From contig JAFEFF010000193.1 in NCBI GenBank assembly GCA_018240745.1, forward strand, positions 30,654 to 94,653: a DNA stretch of 64,000 bases, given 5' to 3'. Every line of letters begins with the position of its first letter. Position 1 is the first letter of the stretch. The DNA comes from Pseudomonadota bacterium (GTDB lineage Bacteria > Pseudomonadota > Alphaproteobacteria > Reyranellales > Reyranellaceae). The notes beneath the pieces are model-generated. The model made no database searches. It was not told the DNA's origin and saw nothing but the letters and a program-made list of their open reading frames with translations. The translations under genes were made by a program, and so were the position numbers. Positions 52,755 to 61,988 of the stretch are shown in pieces.

Positions 52755-55382
52755 ATGGCAGCGGGGAGATTGCACAAGCACCCGCCGGTACCTCGTCCGG
52801 TATCGACGCTTGCCGGGGCATTGTGGGACGAGTATTCCGCGATCCACGGCAAGCCACGCATCGACAGCGGCGCCCATGGTCCGCAATCGGCGTTGGATGC
52901 CTACTACCAGGCGGCGAGTGCGGAAAATCAGACGGCACTCTGCCTGTCCGGCGGAGGGATCCGTAGCGCTGCCTTTTCATTGGGGGTGCTTCAGGGACTG
53001 GCCCGCAAAGGCCTGCTCGCCCGCTTCGACTATCTTTCGACCGTGTCGGGCGGCGGCTATATCGGCGGCTGGCTGTCGATGCTCCTGCACGAGCGCAACG
53101 GCGACGCGAAGGCCGTACAGGCGGACCTCGCGAGCCCGGTGGCGCCGCCGGAGCTCAGAAATCTCCGCAACTACACCAACTATCTGACACCCAAACCGGG
53201 ACTCGCATCGCGTGACACATGGGCGGGCGTCACGCTGTGGGCGCGCAACCTATTATTGAATTGGTCGGTCTTCGGGACAGCCCTGTTCGCCGCTGCCCTG
53301 GTGCCGATTTTGTACGCCGGGTTGATCGACGAGATCGGCGTCGTGGTGTCCGGTCCACTCCTTATAGTTGCATTGCTCTGCCTCGGCGTCGGAGTGTTCA
53401 ACGGCGCCCGGCACATGCCGAGCCATAGCTATACCGAACGCGCCAGCGGCAGCCGTGACAATTTTGTGCCCCTGTTCGTGGTGGTGCCGTTGCTGATCTG
53501 GTCGTTCCTGGCGCCGCTCGCCGCCGCGCCCTGGCTGCGACCGGCGATGCCGCTGGGGGCGATCGTCGGTGACGTCATTCCCTGGTTGAGTTTTGTCATG
53601 ATGGAGGCCGCCTACATCGCGGCGGCCATCGCGATGAAGGGCGACGACCGCAGGGTGTTCTGGCGCAACTTGGGCTGGTGGACTTTGGCGGCGCTGGTGG
53701 CGACGGCGGTGCTGTGGATGTCGCTCGCCGCCGGCATTGCCGAGGGAGCCATCGTGATCGCGATCCTCGGGCCGCTCGTCGTCACGGTGGCACATCTTGC
53801 CCAGTCGCTGGTCTACATTGCTCTGCGGACCGAGGCGTTTCGCGGCGAGCTCGACCGCGAATGGCTCGCCCGTCTCAATGCCGAGAAGGTCCTGCCGACC
53901 CTGCTTTGGGCGATCTTCGCGACGGTCTGCCTGGTGCTGCCGCATCAGGTCTTCGACAACTGGCAAGCGGTGATTGCGCTGGCGACCGGGCCGGTTTCGG
54001 CTCTGATCGGCAAGTATTCGCCGGCGGTGCGGCCGCCGCCCGGCGCTCCCGGGGCACGCATCGCCTTGTCGTTCCGTGTGCTGGCCAATCTCACCGCGGC
54101 GATCTTCGCTGTGGCGCTGTTCACCGTCCTGGCGCGCGTAGGCCAGCAGCTCACGAACGGCAGTGTAGCAGGGGCGGCCGTGCTCATCGTCATCGCCGGC
54201 GGGCTCGCCGGGTGGCTGGGCCGCCATATCAACGTCAACCGCTTCTCGCTGCACGCAGTCTATCGCAATCGGCTGGTGCGGGCATTCCTTGGATCGGCGC
54301 GGCCCGAGCGGACACCGGATCCGTTCACCGGCTTCGACCCGCAGGACAATCCGCGCATGGTGGACCTCGGCAACATCGCGAGCCCCCGCAAGCTGTTCCC
54401 GGTGATCAACATCACCCTCAACGTGACGGAAGGCGAGCGCAACGCGTGGAGCGAGCGCAAGGGCGAAAGCTTCACGATCACACCCAAGGCCTGCGGAGCA
54501 GCCTACCTGCTGCGGCGGGAAGATGCCGATGCCGGCTACGAGGCTCGCGGTGCCTACGTACAGACCCGTGCCTATGCCGGCAGCGAGCGGGAGACGGGAC
54601 CCAAGGACGTGCCGCGCGGCATCTCTCTCGGCACGGCGATCGCCTTGTCGGGTGCCGCGGCCAGCCCCAACATGGGCTATCACACCTCGCCGGCGACGGC
54701 GTTCCTGATGACCCTGTTCAACGTGCGGCTCGGCGCCTGGCTCCCCAACCCGGCGATCGCCAACACCTTGCACCTCAGCCGGGCGAAGCCGCCGAACGCG
54801 CTGGTGACCTTGTTTCGCGAGCTGGCCGGCCTGTCGAGCGATCAGGGCAAAGCGGTCTACCTCAGCGACGGCGGGCATTTCGAGAACCTCGGACTTTACG
54901 AGATGGTGCGCCGGCGCTGCCGCCACATCGTGGTCGTCGACGCTGGCGCCGATCCCGATTCCGACTTCAGCGATCTCGGCAATGCGGTTCACAAGATCCG
55001 AATCGACCACAATATCGAGATCGAGTTCCAGCCGACGCTCGAGATCGGCTCGCGGCTGAAACCGCTCACGCCGTTCTACTGGTTCGCCTATGCGAAGATC
55101 GTCTATCCGGAAGGGGGGCCCGGGGGCGAGCTGATCTACATCAAGCCTTGCGACCTGCCCGACATGCCGATGGACGTGCGGGCCTATCGCAACACCAACG
55201 AGAGCTTCCCGCACCAGCCGACATACGACCAGTTCTTCGGCGAGACGCAGTTCGAGAGCTACCGCCAGCTCGGCCTGTCGGAGATGACGGAGCTCGCTGG
55301 CGACGCGACCTCGTTCGCCGATCTGTTCGCGCTCGTGCAAACGAAGCTCGCCAGGACCAGGCCGACACCAGCAGGATCGTAG
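52755..55382 (+). CDS. patatin-like phospholipase with internal membrane domain
   Basis: The 875-aa protein has a patatin core split in two. CLSGGGIRSAAFSLGVLQGL (oxyanion loop ~66-71) and STVSGGGYIGG (nucleophile Ser98) are N-terminal; SDGGHFENLGLYEMV with Asp705 is C-terminal. Between lie about nine hydrophobic segments (residues ~175-520), so the enzyme is anchored in the inner membrane. Patatins hydrolyse acyl esters. An in-frame ATG at 52692 is also possible and neither has a good ribosome binding site. It opens the five-gene operon with OYE and cytochromes. Confidence 0.88.
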   Translation: MAAGRLHKHPPVPRPVSTLAGALWDEYSAIHGKPRIDSGAHGPQSALDAYYQAASAENQTALCLSGGGIRSAAFSLGVLQGLARKGLLARFDYLSTVSGGGYIGGWLSMLLHERNGDAKAVQADLASPVAPPELRNLRNYTNYLTPKPGLASRDTWAGVTLWARNLLLNWSVFGTALFAAALVPILYAGLIDEIGVVVSGPLLIVALLCLGVGVFNGARHMPSHSYTERASGSRDNFVPLFVVVPLLIWSFLAPLAAAPWLRPAMPLGAIVGDVIPWLSFVMMEAAYIAAAIAMKGDDRRVFWRNLGWWTLAALVATAVLWMSLAAGIAEGAIVIAILGPLVVTVAHLAQSLVYIALRTEAFRGELDREWLARLNAEKVLPTLLWAIFATVCLVLPHQVFDNWQAVIALATGPVSALIGKYSPAVRPPPGAPGARIALSFRVLANLTAAIFAVALFTVLARVGQQLTNGSVAGAAVLIVIAGGLAGWLGRHINVNRFSLHAVYRNRLVRAFLGSARPERTPDPFTGFDPQDNPRMVDLGNIASPRKLFPVINITLNVTEGERNAWSERKGESFTITPKACGAAYLLRREDADAGYEARGAYVQTRAYAGSERETGPKDVPRGISLGTAIALSGAAASPNMGYHTSPATAFLMTLFNVRLGAWLPNPAIANTLHLSRAKPPNALVTLFRELAGLSSDQGKAVYLSDGGHFENLGLYEMVRRRCRHIVVVDAGADPDSDFSDLGNAVHKIRIDHNIEIEFQPTLEIGSRLKPLTPFYWFAYAKIVYPEGGPGGELIYIKPCDLPDMPMDVRAYRNTNESFPHQPTYDQFFGETQFESYRQLGLSEMTELAGDATSFADLFALVQTKLARTRPTPAGS

Positions 55383-55416
55383 GAGCGCTCACCCAACACT
55401 TCACCAGGGGGATGCC

Positions 55417-56739
55417 GTGGCTACCGACGCAATCTTCAGGGAGCTGAAGCTCAGCCAGAACCTGACGATCAAGAATCGCATCCTGCGCTCGAACATCTCC
55501 GGGCGCTGGGACAACGAGGACGGATCGGGCACCGATACCCGGATCAACTGGGAAACCAAGTTCGCCCGCGGCGGCATCGGCGGCATCATCTCATCCTACG
55601 TCCCGGTCATGATGCAGGGCCGCATCCTGCCCAACTACGCCACGATCCACACCGACGACTTCATTCCGTTCTGGCGGAAGCTCGGCGAGGCGGTGCATCG
55701 CTACGATTGCAAGTACCTCGTCCAGCTCAGCCACTCCGGCCGCCAGCAGGACATGCCGGGCGTCACCAACGAGAACCGGACCGTGCTGAGCTCGACCAGC
55801 CGGCGCGAATCGTTGCACGGCTTTCCCTGCCGGGCGATGACGCGCGGGGAGATCAAGGAGACCGTGCTGGCCTTCGCCGCCGGTGCGCGGCGGGCACGCG
55901 AAGCCGGGCTCGACGGCGTCGAGCTGCACGGCGCCAACGGCTATCTCATCACGCAGTTCCTGAGCTCGGGCATCAACGACCGCAAGGACGAGTACGGCGG
56001 CAGCCTCGAGAACCGGGCGCGCTTCGTGCTCGAGATCGTCCATGCCATCCGCAAGGAGGTCGGTCGCGACTTCCATCTGCAGATGAAGATCAGCGCGATC
56101 GACTACAACAACGTCATTCCCTGGGAAGGGCCGGGCAACACGCTCAGCGACAGCATCCAGGTATGCAAGTGGCTCGAGGCCGCCGGCGTCGACGCACTGC
56201 ACGTCTCGCTGGGCAGCCTGTTTCCCCATCCGCTCAATCCGCCGGGCGGCTTCGCCTTCGAGACGATCACACGCAACTACGATGCGATGCTCTCGAGCGG
56301 CACCTACACGCTGCGCAACTATTTCCTGTTCCGGTATCGGCTGTTGCGGCCGATCTTCTACTGGGTCTGGTTCCGCCAGAAGTGGGGCAAGCCGGTCGAG
56401 GGAGTCGGGGCCGACAGCGCGCGCGCCATCAAGCAGTCGGTCAACATCCCGGTGATCTGCACCGGCGGCTGGCAGACAGGCAGCGTGATCAACGGGCACA
56501 TCGAGCGCGGCGACTTCGACGCCGTTTCGATCGCCCGCGCCCTCGTGGCGAACCACGATCTGCTGAGATACTGGCGCGACGGCTACGACCTGCCGCAACG
56601 CCCGTGCACGCACTGCAACAAGTGCCTGCTGAGTGCGCCCAAGCATCCGCTCGGTTGCTACGAGCAGAGTCGTTTCGACAGCTACCAGGCGATGGTGGAC
56701 GAGATCTGCTCGGTCTACCGGCCGACGCCGTTCCCGTGA
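55417..56739 (+). CDS. Old Yellow Enzyme-type NADH:flavin oxidoreductase with C-terminal Cys cluster
   Basis: The 440-aa enzyme has the FMN TIM barrel (NLTIKNRILRSNISGRW, YLVQLSHSGRQQDMPG, GVELHGANGYLITQFLSSGINDRKDEYGGS, AVSIARALVANHDLL) and four cysteines 397, 400, 403 and 414 near its end. This resembles the 4Fe-4S site of 2,4-dienoyl-CoA reductase, but the third Cys comes one residue early. The FAD/NADPH half of FadH is absent. GTG start; it likely reduces a conjugated double bond. It is the second gene of the operon, 34 nt after the patatin. Confidence 0.9.
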   Translation: MATDAIFRELKLSQNLTIKNRILRSNISGRWDNEDGSGTDTRINWETKFARGGIGGIISSYVPVMMQGRILPNYATIHTDDFIPFWRKLGEAVHRYDCKYLVQLSHSGRQQDMPGVTNENRTVLSSTSRRESLHGFPCRAMTRGEIKETVLAFAAGARRAREAGLDGVELHGANGYLITQFLSSGINDRKDEYGGSLENRARFVLEIVHAIRKEVGRDFHLQMKISAIDYNNVIPWEGPGNTLSDSIQVCKWLEAAGVDALHVSLGSLFPHPLNPPGGFAFETITRNYDAMLSSGTYTLRNYFLFRYRLLRPIFYWVWFRQKWGKPVEGVGADSARAIKQSVNIPVICTGGWQTGSVINGHIERGDFDAVSIARALVANHDLLRYWRDGYDLPQRPCTHCNKCLLSAPKHPLGCYEQSRFDSYQAMVDEICSVYRPTPFP

Positions 56740-56762
56740 GTCAGCCGATGGGGGAGACCAGG

Positions 56763-58238
56763 ATGACCGAGCCATCGAACGATCTCACAGCCGTCGATCG
56801 GGTCAATCGCGCGGACTGGCGCCGGCGCCTGATCGTGATCGGCCTGATCCTGATCCTGCCCGTGATCGCCTTGTCGTTCGTGCTGCAGATCATGCGGATC
56901 AACCGTCCGGTCGATCAGCCGACCGACGAGATGTACTTCCGCTACGGCTCGATCGGCAGCGACGTCGAGGGCGTGCCGTATTGGGTGTTCCGCGTCCTGC
57001 CCGACGTCTGCCCCACGCAGTTGCCCGGCGGCTACGCCAGCCTCGGCGTGATCCAGGAGCCGGGCATGCCGACGCCGATCGGCTTCTCGCGCCGGCAGAT
57101 CGGCCCGGTCGAGATCGTCGGCCCGAACTGCGGGCTCTGCCACACCGCGTCCGTGCGGGCGACGCCGTCGTCGCAGCCGATGATCATCACCACGGCGCCG
57201 GCGCACCAGCTCAACCTGATGGCCTATTTCAGGTTCCTGTTCGCCTGCGGCCGCAGCGAGAACTTCACCGCCGACAAGGTCATCCCGGCGATCGAGAAGT
57301 ACAAGCCGCTCAGCCTGTTCGAGCGAATCACCTATCGCTACGTGGTGATGCCGCGGCTGCAGAAGGCGCTCACGGACAAGGGCAAGAAGTTCGACTCCAT
57401 CATCGCCGGGCGGCCGGAATGGGGCTACGGCCGGGTCGACACCTTCAATCCCTACAAGGTGCTGGTGTTCAACCTCGACATGTCGAACGACAAGTCGATC
57501 GGCACCGCGCGCTTCATGTCGATCTGGAACCAGGCCGAGCAGCAGGGCGCGTGGCATCACTGGGACGGCAACAACGATTCGCTCGAGGAGCGCAATCTCA
57601 GCGCCGCGATCGGCGCGGGGGTCGTGATCGATCCTGCGAGCTTCGACTGGGACGGGCTCGAGCGCATCAAAGACTGGCTGTGGAACAAGCAGGCGCCGAA
57701 GTACCCGTTCCCGATCGATCTCGCTTTGGCGAACACCGGGAAGCCCCTCTACGACAGGCTCTGCAAGTCCTGCCACGATCCGTCGGGCGAGCATTTCGGC
57801 TCGGTGACGCCGCTCGACCGGATCGGCACCGATCCCGACCGCAGCCTGGCGTTCGACAAGGCGATGGCCGATCGCATGAACACCATCGGCCAGGGCCAGC
57901 CGTGGGCCTTCCATCGCTTCCGGTCGACCGGCGGCTACGGCAACCATTCGCTCGAGGGCATCTGGGTGCGCGCACCATATCTGCACAACGGCTCGGTGCC
58001 GACGCTCGACGACCTGCTGAAGGCGCCCGACAAGCGGCCGGTCAAGTTCTACACCGGCTACGACGTCTACGATCCCAAGCACGTGGGCTTCGTCGGCAAC
58101 GTGCCGAGCGAGGGCAGCCGCAGCTTCCTCGAGTTCGACACCACGCTGCCCGGGAACCACAACAGCGGCCACGTCTACGGCGCCGAGATGTCCGACGCCG
58201 ACCGGGCCGCGCTGCTCGAATACCTCAAGACCCTGTAA
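56763..58238 (+). CDS. membrane-anchored di-heme c-type cytochrome (RoxA-like)
   Basis: The 491-aa protein has an N-terminal anchor (LIVIGLILILPVIALSFVLQI) after a short cytosolic segment, then two heme sites: CGLCH at Cys123 and CKSCH at Cys334. The motif VRAPYLHNGSVPTLDDLL follows, then RPVKFYTGYDVYDPKHVGFV, and the end is LLEYLKTL. The 211-residue heme spacing and RAPYLHNGSVP motif match rubber oxygenase RoxA-like and fatty-acid di-heme oxygenases. ATG 56763 follows GGAGACCAGG; an upstream ATG 15 nt away is less likely. Confidence 0.87.
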   Translation: MTEPSNDLTAVDRVNRADWRRRLIVIGLILILPVIALSFVLQIMRINRPVDQPTDEMYFRYGSIGSDVEGVPYWVFRVLPDVCPTQLPGGYASLGVIQEPGMPTPIGFSRRQIGPVEIVGPNCGLCHTASVRATPSSQPMIITTAPAHQLNLMAYFRFLFACGRSENFTADKVIPAIEKYKPLSLFERITYRYVVMPRLQKALTDKGKKFDSIIAGRPEWGYGRVDTFNPYKVLVFNLDMSNDKSIGTARFMSIWNQAEQQGAWHHWDGNNDSLEERNLSAAIGAGVVIDPASFDWDGLERIKDWLWNKQAPKYPFPIDLALANTGKPLYDRLCKSCHDPSGEHFGSVTPLDRIGTDPDRSLAFDKAMADRMNTIGQGQPWAFHRFRSTGGYGNHSLEGIWVRAPYLHNGSVPTLDDLLKAPDKRPVKFYTGYDVYDPKHVGFVGNVPSEGSRSFLEFDTTLPGNHNSGHVYGAEMSDADRAALLEYLKTL

Positions 58239-58261
58239 CGCGACGAGCGGAGAGACACGTC

Positions 58262-58684
58262 ATGTCCATCAATCTCCGGCTGTTCACCATCGTGGTCTGG
58301 CTCGGCGTGCTGGCGAACTGGGCGTTCGGGGTATGGGCCATCTTCTTCAACACCGCGAGCCTGCTCGATACCTTCGGGCTGGGCGCGGTGCCATCGACGA
58401 TCTGGATCTACAACTACTCGGTCCTGCTGATCATCCTGAGCTGCTTCTACATCCCGGCGGCCCACGACCCGTTCCGCTACGAGGCCAACGCCTGGCTGCT
58501 GATCGTCTGCCGGCTGGTCCCGGCCAGCACGTTCTTCATCGGCGTGTGGCTGGGCTTCATGCCCGAAGGCTTCATTCGGCTGGGCATCGGCGATTCGACC
58601 TTTGGCATCCTCGAATTGATCCTGCTGATCCGCCTGAGGCGCGAAGCGGCAGCGATGGCGCCTGCACCACCTGTGCTGGCCTGA
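58262..58684 (+). CDS. four-helix membrane protein of unknown function
   Basis: The 140-aa protein has four hydrophobic segments (TIVVWLGVLANWAFGVWAIFF, IWIYNYSVLLIILSCFYIPAA, LLIVCRLVPASTFFIGVWLGF and FGILELILLIRLRR). No heme or metal motif is seen. It is located between the two cytochrome genes, 23 nt after the first and 4 nt before the second, so probably a membrane partner of them. No known family recognised. Confidence 0.82.
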   Translation: MSINLRLFTIVVWLGVLANWAFGVWAIFFNTASLLDTFGLGAVPSTIWIYNYSVLLIILSCFYIPAAHDPFRYEANAWLLIVCRLVPASTFFIGVWLGFMPEGFIRLGIGDSTFGILELILLIRLRREAAAMAPAPPVLA

Positions 58685-58688
58685 CCTG

Positions 58689-60104
58689 ATGAAGCGCCTC
58701 GGCATGCGGGGCCGCCTCTGGGTCGCGGTGGCCCTGGTCCTGGTGCTGCTCGGCGGGGTGGCCTGGTACCGGCTGCTGCGCGAGGAGCCGCTGCCGTACA
58801 CCTCCGATGTCGACTACTTCAAGTACGGCTCGGTCGGCGTCGAGGCCAACAGCGGCCTGCCGTTCGCCGTGTGGCGCGTCCTGCCGGAGGTGTTCGGCGA
58901 CCTGATCGACCGGAAAGGAGGCTACGCTGCGTTCGGCTTCGTCCGGGAGCCGGGCCAGCCTCAGCCGATCGGCCTCCCGGTCGAGACGGTGGGGTTCCCG
59001 CGCGTCGGCCTGAATTGCGGCCTCTGCCATGTCGGCAGCGTGCGCGAGCAGCCGACGGCGCCGCGCCGCATCGTGCTGGGCGCACCGAACAGCACGCTCG
59101 ATCTGCAGCGCTATTTTCGCTTCCTGTTCGCCGCAGCGAGCGACGAGCGCTTCCGGCCGGACGTGCTGATCCCGGCCATCGAGGTCGGCCAGCCGCTGTC
59201 GTTCCTCGACCGGCTGCAGCTCAGGTTCCTGGTCATCCCGCAGTTCCGTTCAGGGCTGCTCGACCAGAAGCGGCAGCTCTGGTGGATGGACACGGCGCCC
59301 GACTGGGGACCGGGCCGGGTCGATCCGTTTAACCCGGCCAAGGTGCAACTGGTCCATCTGCCGCCGGACGGCACCATCGGAGCGGCCCGCATGCTGCCGC
59401 TGTGGAACTGGAACGCGCGCAGCAACTTCGGACTGCATCGCGACGGGCTCAACACCTCGCTCACCGAGATCTTCCTCAATTCCGGCATCGGCAACGGCGC
59501 CAGCAACCGCTCGATCAATCGCGTCGCCCTGGGGCGCCTGCAAAAATGGGTCAGCGAGCTGAAGCCGCCGGCCTATCCGTTCGCCATCGACGAGGCGCTC
59601 GCGGCGCGTGGCGAGGCGACGTGGCGGCAGCACTGCGCCGATTGCCACGCCTTCGGCGGCGCCAAGACCGGCCAGCCGATCCCGATCGACGAGGTCGGCA
59701 CCGACCGCCATCGCTTCGACTCCTGGACGACCCAGGCGCGCGATGGCTTCAATGGGCTCGACGACTACGACTGGCGCTACACGCACTTCCGCAAGACCGC
59801 CGGTTACGTGGCCCAGGCGCTGGACGGGCTGTGGGCGCGAGCACCGTATCTTCATAACGGATCGGTGCCGAACCTGGCCGACCTGCTGCAGTCGCCGGAC
59901 AAGCGGCCGGCGACCTTCGTGGCCGGCTACGACGTCTACGACCAGCAGCGCGTCGGCTTCGTGAGCGACGGCGCCGACGCGCGGGCGCAGGGCCGCCTGT
60001 TCGACACGCGGCTGCCGGGCAACGGTAATGGCGGCCATCTCTACGGCACCGGCTTGCCGGAGCCCGACAAGCGGGCGCTGCTCGAGTACCTGAAGACGCT
60101 GTGA
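58689..60104 (+). CDS. membrane-anchored di-heme c-type cytochrome (RoxA-like), second
   Basis: The 471-aa protein has an anchor LWVAVALVLVLLGGVAWY and heme sites CGLCH at Cys110 and CADCH at Cys316, 206 residues apart. WARAPYLHNGSVPNLADLLQSP and a LLEYLKTL end follow. It is clearly paralogous to the 491-aa cytochrome (shared GYAxxGxxxEPGxPxPIG block and PNCGLCH-type first site). Its partners in the operon are the patatin, the OYE and a 4-helix protein. It is the last gene before recJ. Confidence 0.87.
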   Translation: MKRLGMRGRLWVAVALVLVLLGGVAWYRLLREEPLPYTSDVDYFKYGSVGVEANSGLPFAVWRVLPEVFGDLIDRKGGYAAFGFVREPGQPQPIGLPVETVGFPRVGLNCGLCHVGSVREQPTAPRRIVLGAPNSTLDLQRYFRFLFAAASDERFRPDVLIPAIEVGQPLSFLDRLQLRFLVIPQFRSGLLDQKRQLWWMDTAPDWGPGRVDPFNPAKVQLVHLPPDGTIGAARMLPLWNWNARSNFGLHRDGLNTSLTEIFLNSGIGNGASNRSINRVALGRLQKWVSELKPPAYPFAIDEALAARGEATWRQHCADCHAFGGAKTGQPIPIDEVGTDRHRFDSWTTQARDGFNGLDDYDWRYTHFRKTAGYVAQALDGLWARAPYLHNGSVPNLADLLQSPDKRPATFVAGYDVYDQQRVGFVSDGADARAQGRLFDTRLPGNGNGGHLYGTGLPEPDKRALLEYLKTL

Positions 60105-60167
60105 CCGTGCATCGATCGGCGTTGGGCAGGGGAAACGCTCCCCAGGCGTTTGCGCTATAGAGACGCC

Positions 60168-61988
60168 ATGTCCTCCGAAACGCGGCACCCGCGCTCGGCC
60201 TTTCTCGGCATCGAGCGCTCCCTGACGGGGCGGCGCTGGGCCGAGCGGCTCGCCGACGAGCGCATCGCCCTCGCGATGGCGCAGCGCCACGGCCTGCCTG
60301 ACGCGATCTGCCGCCTGCTCGCTGCCCGCGAGGTCGATCTCGAGGGCGTGCCGGATTTCCTCGAGCCGACCTTGCGCAAGTTCCTGCCCGATCCGTCGCA
60401 CCTCAAGGACATGGATCTCGCGGTCGAGCGCCTCGTCAGGGCGGTGCAGCAAGGCGAGCGGATCGTCGTGTTCGGCGACTACGACGTCGATGGCGCCACC
60501 TCCTCGGCCCTGCTGCTGCGTTTCTTCCGCTCGATCGGCGGCAATATCGGCGTCTATATCCCCGACCGTCGCAGGGAGGGTTACGGCCCCAACGCGCCGG
60601 CGCTGCTCAAGCTGCGCGAAGAAGGGGCGGCAGTCGTGGTCACGGTCGATTGCGGCGTCACCGCCTACGAGCCGCTGGCCGAAGCGCGCAAGGCCGGGCT
60701 CGACGTCGTGGTGATCGACCATCACCAGGCCGAAATAGTGCTGCCCGAGGCGCTGGCAGTGGTCGATCCCAACCGGATCGACGACCAGAGCCCGCACAAG
60801 CAACTCGCGGCGGTCGGCGTCGCCTTCCTGCTGTGCGTCGGCGTCAACCGGGCGCTGCGTGCGGCCGGCTGGTACGGCGAGCCGCGCCCCGAACCCGATT
60901 TGCGCCAGTGGCTCGATCTCGTGGCGCTCGGCACCGTCGCCGACGTCGTGCCGCTGACCGGCGTCAACCGCGCCCTGGTGCGGCAGGGGCTGGCGGTGAT
61001 GCAGCAACGCCGCAATCCGGGCCTCGCCGCGCTCGCCGACGTCGCCCGTCTGCGCGAGCCGCCGGGCGCCTATCACCTGGGCTTCATGCTGGGACCGCGG
61101 GTCAATGCCGGCGGCCGCGTCGGGCAGGCCGATCTCGGCGCGCGCCTTCTGGCAAGCGAAGATCCCCACGAGGTGAGCGCGCTCGCCGTGCGCCTCGACG
61201 AGTTCAACGCCGAACGCCGCGCCATCGAGCGCGAGGTGCTCGACCAGGCGATCGCCCGCATCGAGGGCCTGTACGGCCCCGACCGCAAAGGCCTGCCCGC
61301 CGCGCTGATCGTCGAGAGCGAGGGCTGGCACATCGGCGTGATCGGCATCGTCGCCAGTCGCCTGGTCGAACGCTACGGCCGGCCGGCCTTCGTGATCGGT
61401 ATGGACGGCGAGCTTGGCAAGGGATCGGGTCGTTCGGTTCGCGGCGTCGATCTCGGCGCCGCGGTCCTGGCCGCACGCCAGTCGGGCCTGCTGATCAACG
61501 GCGGCGGCCACGCCATGGCGGCTGGCCTGACCGTCGCGCGCGAACAGTTGCCGCATCTCGCGCGCTTCCTCGACGAGCGGCTGGCCCCGCAGCTCGGGGC
61601 CGCGCCAGCCGTTCGCGAGCTCGGCATCGACGCCGCGCTGGCGCCGGGCGCAGCGACGCAGGAGTTGGTCGGCATGATCGAGCGTGCAGGTCCGTTTGGC
61701 GCCGGCAACGCGCTGCCGCGCTTCGCGCTGACCGGCGTGCGGGTCGACTATGCGCAGCCGGTGGGCGAGGGGCATGTCCGCTGCACCCTGGTCGGCCATC
61801 AGCGAGGCCGTGTCGAGGCGATTGCCTTCCGCGCCGGCCAGAGCGAGCTCGGCCGCGCGCTGCTCGATCCGGCCAAGCCGATCCTGCATGTCGCGGGCGC
61901 TCTGCGGCTGGATCGCTACAACGGCCGCGAAAGCGTGCGCCTGCAGATCGACGACGCGGCCTCGGCCGCCGGATCGATGCTTTCCTAG
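60168..61988 (+). CDS. recJ: single-stranded-DNA-specific exonuclease RecJ
   Basis: The 606-aa 5'-3' exonuclease acts in recombination and mismatch repair. DHH motifs are complete: DYDVDG (104-109), VTVDCGVTAYE, IDHHQ (183-187) and GTVADVVPL, followed by the DHHA1 domain with INGGGHAMAAGLT and a C-terminal OB-like domain. Start ATG 60168; an upstream ATG at 60150 lies in no conserved sequence. It shares a CTAG with the convergent hydrolase stop. Confidence 0.96.
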   Translation: MSSETRHPRSAFLGIERSLTGRRWAERLADERIALAMAQRHGLPDAICRLLAAREVDLEGVPDFLEPTLRKFLPDPSHLKDMDLAVERLVRAVQQGERIVVFGDYDVDGATSSALLLRFFRSIGGNIGVYIPDRRREGYGPNAPALLKLREEGAAVVVTVDCGVTAYEPLAEARKAGLDVVVIDHHQAEIVLPEALAVVDPNRIDDQSPHKQLAAVGVAFLLCVGVNRALRAAGWYGEPRPEPDLRQWLDLVALGTVADVVPLTGVNRALVRQGLAVMQQRRNPGLAALADVARLREPPGAYHLGFMLGPRVNAGGRVGQADLGARLLASEDPHEVSALAVRLDEFNAERRAIEREVLDQAIARIEGLYGPDRKGLPAALIVESEGWHIGVIGIVASRLVERYGRPAFVIGMDGELGKGSGRSVRGVDLGAAVLAARQSGLLINGGGHAMAAGLTVAREQLPHLARFLDERLAPQLGAAPAVRELGIDAALAPGAATQELVGMIERAGPFGAGNALPRFALTGVRVDYAQPVGEGHVRCTLVGHQRGRVEAIAFRAGQSELGRALLDPAKPILHVAGALRLDRYNGRESVRLQIDDAASAAGSMLS

